From positions 1-64,000 of the forward strand of contig JBKDAM010000160.1 of the NCBI GenBank assembly GCA_046316495.1: a stretch of DNA of 64,000 nt, read 5' to 3'. Every line of letters starts with the position of its first letter. Within the stretch, counting starts at the first letter, position 1. This stretch comes from M3007 sp046316495 (GTDB taxonomy: Bacteria; Bacteroidota; Bacteroidia; Chitinophagales; Saprospiraceae). Positions 8,344-15,853 of this stretch are shown here, one piece after another. The position numbers and the translations under genes are program-made. The notes below the pieces were generated by a model. The model saw nothing but the letters and a program-made list of their open reading frames with translations, was not told where the DNA came from and did no database searches.

Positions 8344-8882
8344 TTTTTTTATAAAAGGAGAAATTGACAACACCGAGTGCAACCCCTAGATCAAAAGAAG
8401 TCGCACCAAATGCTAATTACAACCTTCCTTCCTCAAAAGTTTATAATTAAAGCACTCAGCCTGTGTTTATTATAAATCTAAACAGTTTTTCCAACAATGA
8501 TTCGGATAGAAAAGCCTCTTTTTTCCTCTAAAACCAACCGCTTTCCCTTAAATATTCACAAAAAAAAGATCTGTTATTTTTTTGTTTTGCAAAAAACAGG
8601 CAAATCGTTACCAGTGGAAAACCCACTTTGTCTCCATACCGAGATTGCCAAACAGTACGTACTTCCTACCGACGCCCAAAGGATAAAATAAAGCAAAATC
8701 GATTATCTATTCAGATTTCCCAACTCCATATAAAGCCAAACCAGGCCTGCTGTCCAATCGAAAAGCAAAGAACCAATGTTTGCCCTTATTACTGTTGATG
8801 GAAGTGCCCAACAGTGGTTGAATTAAGTCGCTAATTTGCCTTTAATAAAACCGTGGGCAGCCAATTACAATCCGTCAATAGC
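8344..8882. other. AT-rich intergenic region without a supported gene
   Basis: About 540 nt between the M43 protease promoter and the Nudix hydrolase gene. A 64-codon ATG frame at 8497-8691 (+) is Lys/Phe-rich, has no promoter and resembles no family. On the minus strand about 8700-8830, a start-less frame of roughly 39 codons ends in a protein-like stretch (LLFDWTAGLVWLYMELGN) and could be a remnant of a lost gene. No tRNA, hairpin terminator or repeat was recognised here. Confidence 0.4.
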
Positions 8883-9374
8883 TCAGAGAATATCGGGAGG
8901 CTGGCTATTTTGCCAAGACTGCGCGAATTGACCCCAGTATAGGAGTACTTTCGTTCTACTTGGGAACTCAGAATAGATTTCACCCGCTTGCAGCCGTTCA
9001 ATTACATGGCGGGTGGCCTTAGAGACTCCTTCCGGCAAATGATCAGCAGCAAACCACACCACATCCCTGAACTTTTTCCGTTCCAAGGGTTCTGGGATAC
9101 CCACGAAATCGGCGACTTTGAAATACAAGACCAAAAGCTGCTCGTTTTTTTTCAACTTATGTCGATGCAGCACGTGAACTAATTGCATTTTGGCAGGATC
9201 GACGCGGATTCCCGCTTCCTCCATGGTTTCTCTCGCCAAGGCTTCTCTCGCAAACTCACGGTCCTCCACATTGCCGCCGACCAGCGAAAATCCACCGCCA
9301 TTTTTTTTAGTTTGATGTAAAAAAAGCAGCTTACCATCCCGCTCCAAAATCAGCCTGACGGCGAAAATCAACAT
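8883..9374 (-). CDS. Nudix hydrolase
   Basis: A 163-residue cytoplasmic pyrophosphohydrolase of the Nudix superfamily, which cleaves nucleoside diphosphates linked to another group. The Nudix box is complete: GNVEDREFAREALARETMEE followed by AGI fits Gx5Ex7REUxEExGU and supplies the metal-binding glutamates. The N-terminal strand region (MLIFAVRLILERDGKLLFLHQ) is typical. The substrate cannot be inferred. The gene follows the small secreted-protein gene by 12 nt on the same strand, suggesting co-transcription. Confidence 0.9.
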   Translation of the reverse strand: MLIFAVRLILERDGKLLFLHQTKKNGGGFSLVGGNVEDREFAREALARETMEEAGIRVDPAKMQLVHVLHRHKLKKNEQLLVLYFKVADFVGIPEPLERKKFRDVVWFAADHLPEGVSKATRHVIERLQAGEIYSEFPSRTKVLLYWGQFAQSWQNSQPPDIL

Positions 9375-9386
9375 AATGTCTTGTTT

Positions 9387-9818
9387 TTATTCCTGGTAGA
9401 TATCCAACAGTGCCACCTCAATTGCTGCAGGCTTTACTCCCTGAGCGAGCAACTCCTTTTGCTTGGCTGCCTTCAGCTGCCGCACTGTTGCCTGTGTTTG
9501 ATCGTACAAAGCAATTTGTTCCTGCGTTTGAAGCAACCGACGAATACTGCCCAGCGTTCCCTGTTGGATATTTTTTAACTTGGCATGATATTGCTCTGGA
9601 GCACTAACTTGCAATCCATCGATAGAGCCTAGGTTTTTCAACTTCCGAAGTTGCACCTGCTGCATCCGATCCGACTGGCTCTGGTTGAGGCGGTACTTTG
9701 CGGTGAGCTGGGCGGTTGATTGAGACGCCAACTCCTGAATGGAAGCGTCCGACTTTTGGGAGAAGGCAAAGCCCTGAATTCCAAACAAAATAACAAATGC
9801 AAGCAATAGCTTTTTCAT
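9387..9818 (-). CDS. Small secreted helical protein of unknown function
   Basis: The protein from the ATG at 9816-9818 has 143 residues: a signal peptide (MKKLLLAFVILFGIQGFAFS, cleaved near SQ), then a Gln/Leu/Lys-rich helical region without Cys. The open frame extends to an ATG at 9845, but that ATG overlaps the -7 promoter element (9843-9850), so 9818 is the better start. I recognise no named family; a Spy/CpxP-like or other helical periplasmic protein is possible, but no defining motif is seen. The gene probably heads a two-gene unit with the Nudix hydrolase. Confidence 0.7.
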   Translation of the reverse strand: MKKLLLAFVILFGIQGFAFSQKSDASIQELASQSTAQLTAKYRLNQSQSDRMQQVQLRKLKNLGSIDGLQVSAPEQYHAKLKNIQQGTLGSIRRLLQTQEQIALYDQTQATVRQLKAAKQKELLAQGVKPAAIEVALLDIYQE

Positions 9819-9842
9819 AGTAGCGCTAACTGAATGATGGCC

Positions 9843-9850
9843 CAAAAGTA
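9843..9850 (-). promoter_or_regulatory. -7 element for the small secreted protein gene
   Basis: TACTTTTG on the minus strand matches TAnnTTTG and ends 24 nt before the ATG at 9818. A TTTG lies 24 nt further upstream, slightly longer than the usual spacing. Confidence 0.5.
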
Positions 9851-9965
9851 ACCAGACTCTTCTTTTTTTTATTGCAAAATCTAAATTTCTTTTATTTTTA
9901 ACAAGTTTTGTGGAAAGGCTAACACATATATTGCTCTGTGATGTGTACGATTGACGCGGACTTTT

Positions 9966-9973
9966 TAACTTTG
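9966..9973 (+). promoter_or_regulatory. -7 element of fabF
   Basis: TAACTTTG matches TAnnTTTG, 35 nt before the fabF ATG. No well-placed TTTG/TTG was found at -33. Confidence 0.5.
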
Positions 9974-10008
9974 CGCTGCTTTTTTAACAAGATTTAAATT
10001 AGTCCACT

Positions 10009-11250
10009 ATGAAAAGAGTCGTTGTCACCGGGCTTGGAGCGCTTACGCCCATCGGAAATAACGTAAAAGAATACACAGAAGCCCTTCAAAAAGGCCTCAG
10101 CGGAGCCGCGCGTATTACCCTGTTTGACTGTTCCCAGTTCAAAACGCAGTTTGCCTGCGAAGTGAAAAACTATGTCGCAGAAAACCATATCGAAAAGAAA
10201 GAGGTGCGTCGAATAGACCGCTTCACTCAATTTGCACTGGTTTCTACTGCTGAGGCACTTCAGGATTCTGGCCTAGACCTAGAAAAAGTAGATAAAACAA
10301 GAGTTGGGGTTATCTGGGCGTCTGGAATCGGGGGACTAACCACCCTTGAAAAAGAGGTAGAAGACTATGTATTGGGAAGTGGTGTACCTAAACACAATCC
10401 TTTCCTGATCCCCAAAATGATCTCTGACATAGCTGCCGGCATGATCTCCATGCAATATGGCTTCATGGGCATCAACTACGCCACAGTCTCCGCTTGTGCC
10501 TCTTCCTCCCATGCCCTAATGAATGCCTTCGATTACATTCGAATGGGCAGAGCAGATGTAATTGTTTCAGGTGGTTCAGAAGCAACGGTCACCAAAACAG
10601 CCATCGGAGGATTTAATTCCATGAAAGCCCTTAGCGAACGAAACGATAGTCCCGAAACGGCTTCCCGCCCATTCGATAAAGACCGCGATGGATTTGTGTT
10701 GGGTGAAGGCGCCGGTGCGCTGATCTTGGAAGAATACGAACATGCCCGTCGCCGCGGAGCTACGATCTATGCAGAGGTAGTCGGAGCAGCCGCCACCGCA
10801 GACGCTTATCACATCACAGCACCCCACCCGGAAGGCCTGGGTGTCATTAATGTCATGAACCTGGCATTAGCCGATGCAGGACTCCTCCCTACTGATATTG
10901 ACTACATAAATGTCCACGGCACCTCCACTCCTCTTGGAGATATCGCAGAGCTAAAAGCCATTAAACAGGTCTTTGGCGAGCACGCCTACCATTTGAATAT
11001 CTCTTCTACCAAAAGTATGACCGGCCACCTGCTCGGAGCAGCAGGCGCTGTGGAAGCGATTGCCAGTATCATTGCAATAAAGGAAGGCTTTATCCCTCCT
11101 ACCATTAACCACTTCACAGACGACCCGGATATCGATTCACAACTAAACCTAACCTTTAACGAAGCCCAACAACGAACCGTTCGGGCTGCTGTTAGCAACA
11201 CGTTTGGCTTCGGTGGACACAATGCTTCTGTTATCTTAAAGAAACTATAA
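10009..11250 (+). CDS. fabF: Beta-ketoacyl-ACP synthase II
   Basis: A 413-residue condensing enzyme of type II fatty-acid synthesis that extends acyl-ACP with malonyl-ACP in the cytoplasm. The thiolase-fold landmarks are intact: nucleophile C163 in VSACASSSHA, the two histidines in NVHGTSTPLGD and TGHLLGAAGA, and the C-terminal FGFGGHNAS. It is full length for FabF. Ribonuclease III follows 30 nt downstream, the usual Bacteroidota partner. The acpP gene often found directly before fabF is absent from the 163-nt gap upstream. Confidence 0.97.
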   Translation: MKRVVVTGLGALTPIGNNVKEYTEALQKGLSGAARITLFDCSQFKTQFACEVKNYVAENHIEKKEVRRIDRFTQFALVSTAEALQDSGLDLEKVDKTRVGVIWASGIGGLTTLEKEVEDYVLGSGVPKHNPFLIPKMISDIAAGMISMQYGFMGINYATVSACASSSHALMNAFDYIRMGRADVIVSGGSEATVTKTAIGGFNSMKALSERNDSPETASRPFDKDRDGFVLGEGAGALILEEYEHARRRGATIYAEVVGAAATADAYHITAPHPEGLGVINVMNLALADAGLLPTDIDYINVHGTSTPLGDIAELKAIKQVFGEHAYHLNISSTKSMTGHLLGAAGAVEAIASIIAIKEGFIPPTINHFTDDPDIDSQLNLTFNEAQQRTVRAAVSNTFGFGGHNASVILKKL

Positions 11251-11280
11251 CCTTTACTCTTTTAGCAACACATACTCCAC

Positions 11281-12048
11281 TTGAAGTTTGTAATTCGAAT
11301 ATACAACCTGCATTTCCATCGGGATAGGGACTTGGCGCGCAAACTTCGCAACCTGCTCGGTTTCACACCCGTGCATTTGCAACTGTTTAAACTGGCTTTC
11401 TATCATAAAAGCACGTTTTCAACAAAAGACTACGCGATCTCCAACAATGAACGACTTGAGTTTCTTGGAGATGCCGTACTCAGCACGATTGTTGGAGAGT
11501 ATCTCTTCAAAAAATACCCCAACAGCGATGAAGGTTTCTTAACTAAAATGCGCTCCAAAATTGTAAAGCGCAATTCACTGGATACTATTGCCGATAAAAT
11601 GGGGCTGGATATGTACCTGTCCTCCTTCAACCAAACCCGGCTGTCCAAATCGATGCTGGGCAACTCCCTCGAAGCCTTGGTTGGAGCTATTTACATTGAA
11701 CTTGGCTACGATCAAACGAGAAAATACGTCATTAGTAGAATCCTGAGGCGTTATTTAAATATCCACGAGCTGGAGCAGTTCGACGATAACTATAAAAGCC
11801 AGCTTTTGGAATGGTGCCAAAAGAATGGCCGACAAATCGATTACAAAGTACTGACTAAATACAAAAGCGATAAACGAGACAAGTTCAAAGTGGCTGTTTA
11901 TGTTGATGGTAAAAAAGTAGGTACCGCCGACGACTTCAATAAAAAAAGTGCGGAACAATTAGCGAGTGAGCGCGCAATGATCGCCCTCGGTATCATAGGA
12001 GGTAATGTAGCTATCCAACTGGATGAGGATGAAGAGGAGATGGAGTAG
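11281..12048 (+). CDS. rnc: Ribonuclease III
   Basis: A 255-residue double-strand-specific endoribonuclease for rRNA and mRNA processing. The RNase III signature NERLEFLGDAVL (E57, E60, D64) lies near the N-terminus, and a double-stranded RNA-binding domain occupies about 165-240 (DNYKSQLLEWCQKNGR and ASERAMIALGI). The frame has a stop six codons upstream and no ATG before the catalytic domain, so the start is the TTG at 11281. An acidic tail (DEDEEEME) ends the protein, and the next gene begins 4 nt later. Confidence 0.94.
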   Translation: MKFVIRIYNLHFHRDRDLARKLRNLLGFTPVHLQLFKLAFYHKSTFSTKDYAISNNERLEFLGDAVLSTIVGEYLFKKYPNSDEGFLTKMRSKIVKRNSLDTIADKMGLDMYLSSFNQTRLSKSMLGNSLEALVGAIYIELGYDQTRKYVISRILRRYLNIHELEQFDDNYKSQLLEWCQKNGRQIDYKVLTKYKSDKRDKFKVAVYVDGKKVGTADDFNKKSAEQLASERAMIALGIIGGNVAIQLDEDEEEME

Positions 12049-12052
12049 TTTA

Positions 12053-12793
12053 ATGCGCCCTAACAGCTTGTTTATCCATGACTCAATCACCAACCCTCAT
12101 TTCCAGCGGGACTTAATCGCCTACTTGCTGCTCGTGCTGTTCACGATGGTCGGGGTAGAATACGGCAATTCCCTTCAAGAAGAGTTCACCAACCTGCGGG
12201 TATGGACTTACCGTAATGTCGGACTCCTACTGTTCGGGATTCCCTTTCTTGCCTTTCAACCATGGGCCAGTATTGGACAGAATTGGCCATCATGGAACCT
12301 AAAACAGATTTCCCTATTCTTTCCATTAGGAATCGGGCTCGTGTTCGGTTTGCTGGACTGGATCATCTTGGAGCGCCTCCTCACCCACCAGCCTCCTACT
12401 GCTCTCCCACCATATACCCAACCTTTTCCGTATTCCCTCTTCCTCTACGGATCTGGAGCATTTGAAATTGAAGTATTTTATCGGTTAATACCCCTTACCA
12501 TTGGAGGGTTGCTGCTCCTTCGATATAAAAAAGGGGCTTATGTTATGCCCGGATTTTGGGTGCTTGCAACGCTCACCGCCCTTCGGGAACCCTTAGAACA
12601 ATGGCCCACAGGACCCAACTGGTTGGTAATCTACTCCTTGACTACCGGTTTTGCCATGAACTTCCTGCAAGCCATTGCACTCCAAAGAATAGGCTTTTGG
12701 GGCAGTCTTTTTATCCGACTTGGACACTACTTGATCTGGCACATTGCCAATGGCATAATGATTGAGCTAGCACTGCAGGCCAATGGCAATTAA
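12053..12793 (+). CDS. Polytopic membrane protein, possibly divergent CPBP (CAAX-type) protease family
   Basis: The start at 12053 (MRPNSLFIHDS) lies 4 nt past the rnc stop and gives 246 residues with about six to seven hydrophobic segments; an earlier ATG at 12023 inside rnc is less likely. Two late motifs, EIEVFYRLIPL and GHYLIWHIANG, resemble the E..xxxR and HxxxN-type motifs of CPBP intramembrane proteases, but the paired glutamates are not canonical. The family is therefore tentative. Placement suggests translational coupling with rnc, though no functional link is known. Confidence 0.75.
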   Translation: MRPNSLFIHDSITNPHFQRDLIAYLLLVLFTMVGVEYGNSLQEEFTNLRVWTYRNVGLLLFGIPFLAFQPWASIGQNWPSWNLKQISLFFPLGIGLVFGLLDWIILERLLTHQPPTALPPYTQPFPYSLFLYGSGAFEIEVFYRLIPLTIGGLLLLRYKKGAYVMPGFWVLATLTALREPLEQWPTGPNWLVIYSLTTGFAMNFLQAIALQRIGFWGSLFIRLGHYLIWHIANGIMIELALQANGN

Positions 12794-12841
12794 TAAGACG
12801 GACGCTTGAGCTGGGATAAATCGACAGAGTAACCCTGGAGC

Positions 12842-13270
12842 TTATCCTATCTCATTCAATACAGCAATGCATTTTAACTCGATTGCAATAGGTGTTGGCA
12901 GGCTATTAATGCAAACCGTAGTTCGACAAGGTTGAAATTGTGGATCTGGGAAATAGGTCGCGTACAACCGGTTGAACGTATGAAAATCGCGTTGCATATC
13001 CGTAAGAAAGACGGTAACATCCACCAAATCCTCCCAACGAGCGCCTGCCGACTCTAATACGGACCGAATATTCCGCATGACTGAATGAACCTGCGCCTCA
13101 AAATCAAACGTAATAAAATTCCCAGATGGGGTCCTCTCTAATCCTGGAACCCCATCGGTTTCCGGATCCCTTGGCCCAATTCCAGATAAAAACAATAAGT
13201 TCCCTACTCGGCGAGCATGGGGATAAGCACCAACTGGTTTGGGCGCATCTTGAGCATCAAATTTTGACAT
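12842..13270 (-). CDS. RidA-family protein, 2-aminomuconate deaminase-like
   Basis: A 142-residue protein of the RidA/YjgF fold, whose members hydrolyse reactive enamines/imines as trimers. The start at 13270 (MSKFDAQDAPKPVGAYPHA) is preferred to an upstream ATG at 13324 that would add an uncharacteristic extension. The conserved Arg is present in QPCRTTV and the fold motifs DVTVFLTDM and IAIELKCIAVL are clear. An insertion around DGVPGLERTPSGNF and the 142-residue length resemble 2-aminomuconate deaminase of the kynurenine route (AmnD). No other kynurenine gene is in the window, so that assignment is tentative. Confidence 0.85.
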   Translation of the reverse strand: MSKFDAQDAPKPVGAYPHARRVGNLLFLSGIGPRDPETDGVPGLERTPSGNFITFDFEAQVHSVMRNIRSVLESAGARWEDLVDVTVFLTDMQRDFHTFNRLYATYFPDPQFQPCRTTVCINSLPTPIAIELKCIAVLNEIG

Positions 13271-13341
13271 AATGTTCGGTTTTAAACTGCAAAGCTGCGT
13301 ACTTTCACCGGAGATTAGACACACCCATACACACTTTTTTT

Positions 13342-13905
13342 ATGCTAAAATGGATTCTGGTCTTCGGACTCCTTCAGCCTGCCACTGCCCAGGTGGTTAC
13401 TAGTATCAGTACTCAATTCAGCGATTCCTTTGTTGCTTGGGACTTGTTTGGTCCAGACTCCCTCAGTACCACCGTACCACCTGAAGAAGTAGTAGTAGGA
13501 TCCCTCCAGCTGCGTTGGTTAGAAGTTCAAGAAGACTGGACAGAATGGGATTTTGAGGTGGAGAACCGGAGAGGAACCATTCGGCTTAAATGGAAGAACG
13601 ACCCCTCCGAATGGGAGCTTAGAACCTTTGATGGTAAAATAGTCACCATGAAAACCATCTGGAAAGGTAACTTCACGCAATGGAGAATTACAGACAACGA
13701 CCAAACATATACCTATAGAAGCAAGTACACCAACGACTTAGGAAGCTGGTCGTGCAACCACAGCAAAGGATATTTCGAAATGGAAGTTTGGAATGCCAGC
13801 GATCCAAGAGACTGGCAACTGAACGATCAGATGGAATCCGTCGATTTTTCAATAAAACTGGCAATGATCTTCTTGACAACCTATTACAGCTCGCCAAAGG
13901 CATAA
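13342..13905 (+). CDS. Secreted protein with five ~22-residue Trp repeats, function unknown
   Basis: A 187-residue protein with a signal peptide (MLKWILVFGLLQPATAQ). From about residue 60 to 160 Trp recurs with striking regularity: W69, W91, W114, W136 and W158 (spacings 22, 23, 22, 22), each preceded seven or eight residues earlier by W84, W107, Y129 and W150. The local pattern is W-K-N-D-x-x-x-W or similar, followed by charged and beta-prone residues (for example WKNDPSEWELRTF and WKGNFTQWRITDN). This indicates a repeated two-strand beta unit. I recognise no family; MORN repeats have a similar period but a Gly-rich pattern not seen here. The short C-terminal tail is hydrophobic. Confidence 0.8.
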   Translation: MLKWILVFGLLQPATAQVVTSISTQFSDSFVAWDLFGPDSLSTTVPPEEVVVGSLQLRWLEVQEDWTEWDFEVENRRGTIRLKWKNDPSEWELRTFDGKIVTMKTIWKGNFTQWRITDNDQTYTYRSKYTNDLGSWSCNHSKGYFEMEVWNASDPRDWQLNDQMESVDFSIKLAMIFLTTYYSSPKA

Positions 13906-13910
13906 AAAAA

Positions 13911-13934
13911 GCCGCCGAACTTACGTCGGGCGGC
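13911..13934 (-). terminator. Terminator of the ALDH7 gene (minus strand)
   Basis: A GC-rich stem formed by GCCGCCGA and TCGGGCGGC is followed on the minus strand by seven T. It lies 187 nt beyond the ALDH stop and directly abuts the convergent Trp-repeat gene, whose stop codon overlaps the T tract region. Confidence 0.75.
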
Positions 13935-14120
13935 CCATGAAAAATCAATCTTCCTACCGTAATTTTTCTTTATCGTAAATTTACAATAATTCAAACAGAT
14001 TCTCAATTAAGAGAATTAACGATGCAAAGTTAAGCGCTAAACTCGTCTTTGCAAAGTCCTAAGTATGGAAATTTTTGTTAACAAATTCTTAACAAGATTC
14101 AAATAACAAAATAATGTTAT

Positions 14121-15653
14121 TTATAAATCAAACTTAATTCCTTGTGCCAACGGAACGGTCTCTGAATAATTAATGGTGTTCGTCTGGCGGCGCATATAAG
14201 CTTTCCAAGAATCTGAGCCCGACTCACGACCGCCTCCAGTTTCCTTTTCACCGCCAAAAGCGCCTCCAATCTCGGCTCCTGAGGTACCAATATTGACGTT
14301 TGCAATACCACAATCAGATCCTGCTGCAGACAGAAAGCGTTCTGCCTCTCGCAAATTTGCAGTCATAATTGCCGAGGAAAGTCCCTGTGGAACTCCATTC
14401 TGAAGTGCGATGGCCTCTTCGATTGTATCATACTTAAGCAGGTACAAAATTGGTGCAAAAGTCTCATGCTGGACGATTTCCCAATCATTTTGGGCTTCAG
14501 CGATACACGGCTTTACATAACAACCACTTTCAAACCCTGCCCCTTCCAGTACGCCACCTTCAACCACCATAGTTCCTCCGGATTCCTTAACAGCTTTAAT
14601 GGCATTTAGGTAGTTGTTAACGGCTGCTTGATCGATCAACGGGCCTACGTGCATCTCAGGATCCAGAGGATTACCAATTCTCAGCTGTTTATAAGCCCCT
14701 GCTAACGCATTCTTAACCTCGTTGTAGATACTGGAATGAATGATTAACCGACGAGTAGAGGTGCAACGCTGCCCTGCAGTACCCACTGCGCCAAATACCG
14801 CTCCAGTAAGTACAATTTTCAAATCAGCTGATGGAGTGATAATGATTGCATTATTCCCTCCTAGCTCTAACAAAGATCTTCCTAACCGTTCCGCTACTGT
14901 TTTACCTACAATTTTACCCATCCGGGTACTACCTGTAGCACTAATTAAGGGGACACGGCGATCCTTGGTCATCATCTCACCTACCCGGTAATCTCCATTG
15001 ATTATACAAGAAATACCCTCTGGCAAGTTATTGGCTTTTAATACTTTTTGAAACAATAGCTGGCAGGCCACGGCACACAGTGGCGCTTTCTCAGAGGCCT
15101 TCCACACACAAACATCCCCACAAACCCAAGCGATGCACGCATTCCAAGACCAAACTGCTACCGGAAAATTGAAGGCAGAAATAATCCCTACTATACCAAG
15201 TGGATGCCATTGCTCATACATCCGGTGGCCTGGTCGTTCGGAATGCATCGTCAAACCATATAACTGACGGGAGAGCCCCACCGCAAAATCACAGATATCG
15301 ATCATCTCCTGCACTTCTCCCCATCCCTCTTGCAAACTCTTGCCCATCTCGTAACTCACCAAACGGCCCAACGGATCCTTGTACTGCCGAAGTACTTCCC
15401 CGTACTGGCGCACGATCTCTCCCCGTTTCGGAGCAGGAATTTCCCGCCAAACTTTAAAGGCTGCTTCTGCTTGCCCTATTACTTCCTCGTATTGCTGGGA
15501 TGTGGTAATGGTTACACTCCCAATCAACTGGCCATCAACAGGAGAAAAGCTCTGAATAGAACGAGCACTGCCGCTCAGCGACTCCTGACCAGTCCAGGTG
15601 CCTGGATTTTTAGCCTTTAGGCCTAACTTACGCAAAAACTCTTTTGGTTGCAC
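14121..15653 (-). CDS. Aldehyde dehydrogenase of the ALDH7 (antiquitin / piperideine-6-carboxylate dehydrogenase) type
   Basis: A 510-residue NAD(P)-dependent dehydrogenase. Catalytic C297 lies in GTAGQRCTSTRR, general base E263 in LELGGNNAI and the Asn in AFNFPVAVW. The stretch SERPGHRMYEQWHPLGIVG is characteristic of the ALDH7 group, which oxidises 2-aminoadipate semialdehyde (in equilibrium with piperideine-6-carboxylate) in lysine catabolism and, in some bacteria, in other aldehyde detoxification. The gene is monocistronic by context: a -7 element upstream and a terminator downstream. Family assignment is strong; the physiological substrate is inferred. Confidence 0.93.
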   Translation of the reverse strand: MQPKEFLRKLGLKAKNPGTWTGQESLSGSARSIQSFSPVDGQLIGSVTITTSQQYEEVIGQAEAAFKVWREIPAPKRGEIVRQYGEVLRQYKDPLGRLVSYEMGKSLQEGWGEVQEMIDICDFAVGLSRQLYGLTMHSERPGHRMYEQWHPLGIVGIISAFNFPVAVWSWNACIAWVCGDVCVWKASEKAPLCAVACQLLFQKVLKANNLPEGISCIINGDYRVGEMMTKDRRVPLISATGSTRMGKIVGKTVAERLGRSLLELGGNNAIIITPSADLKIVLTGAVFGAVGTAGQRCTSTRRLIIHSSIYNEVKNALAGAYKQLRIGNPLDPEMHVGPLIDQAAVNNYLNAIKAVKESGGTMVVEGGVLEGAGFESGCYVKPCIAEAQNDWEIVQHETFAPILYLLKYDTIEEAIALQNGVPQGLSSAIMTANLREAERFLSAAGSDCGIANVNIGTSGAEIGGAFGGEKETGGGRESGSDSWKAYMRRQTNTINYSETVPLAQGIKFDL

Positions 15654-15687
15654 GCTATATATTGGTTTAGGACATGAAAATTTGTCG

Positions 15688-15695
15688 CAAAATTA
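15688..15695 (-). promoter_or_regulatory. -7 element of the ALDH7 gene
   Basis: TAATTTTG on the minus strand matches TAnnTTTG and ends 34 nt before the start codon. Confidence 0.45.
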
Positions 15696-15795
15696 GGAAA
15701 AAGTTGACGCTTTATTTCCATCAATCCACCATTTCCATCAAATTCTCCCAACTCCCCTCTCTTTTCGTGACATCAGTCCTCTGTATCACAAAAAA

Positions 15796-15825
15796 CGGGC
15801 TACTCCTTGTTTTCGGAATAGCCCG
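15796..15825 (-). terminator. Rho-independent terminator of clpB
   Basis: An 11-nt stem (CGGGCTATTCC/GGAGTAGCCCG, one mismatch) with an 8-nt loop is followed on the minus strand by TTTTTT, 28 nt after the clpB stop. Confidence 0.85.
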
Positions 15826-15853
15826 CATTTAGAACCTTGTTATTTGCCCCGCA

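Noticed and set aside
8497..8691. 64-codon plus-strand frame
   Set aside because: Low-complexity Lys/Phe-rich product, no promoter element, no family resemblance, AT-rich surroundings.
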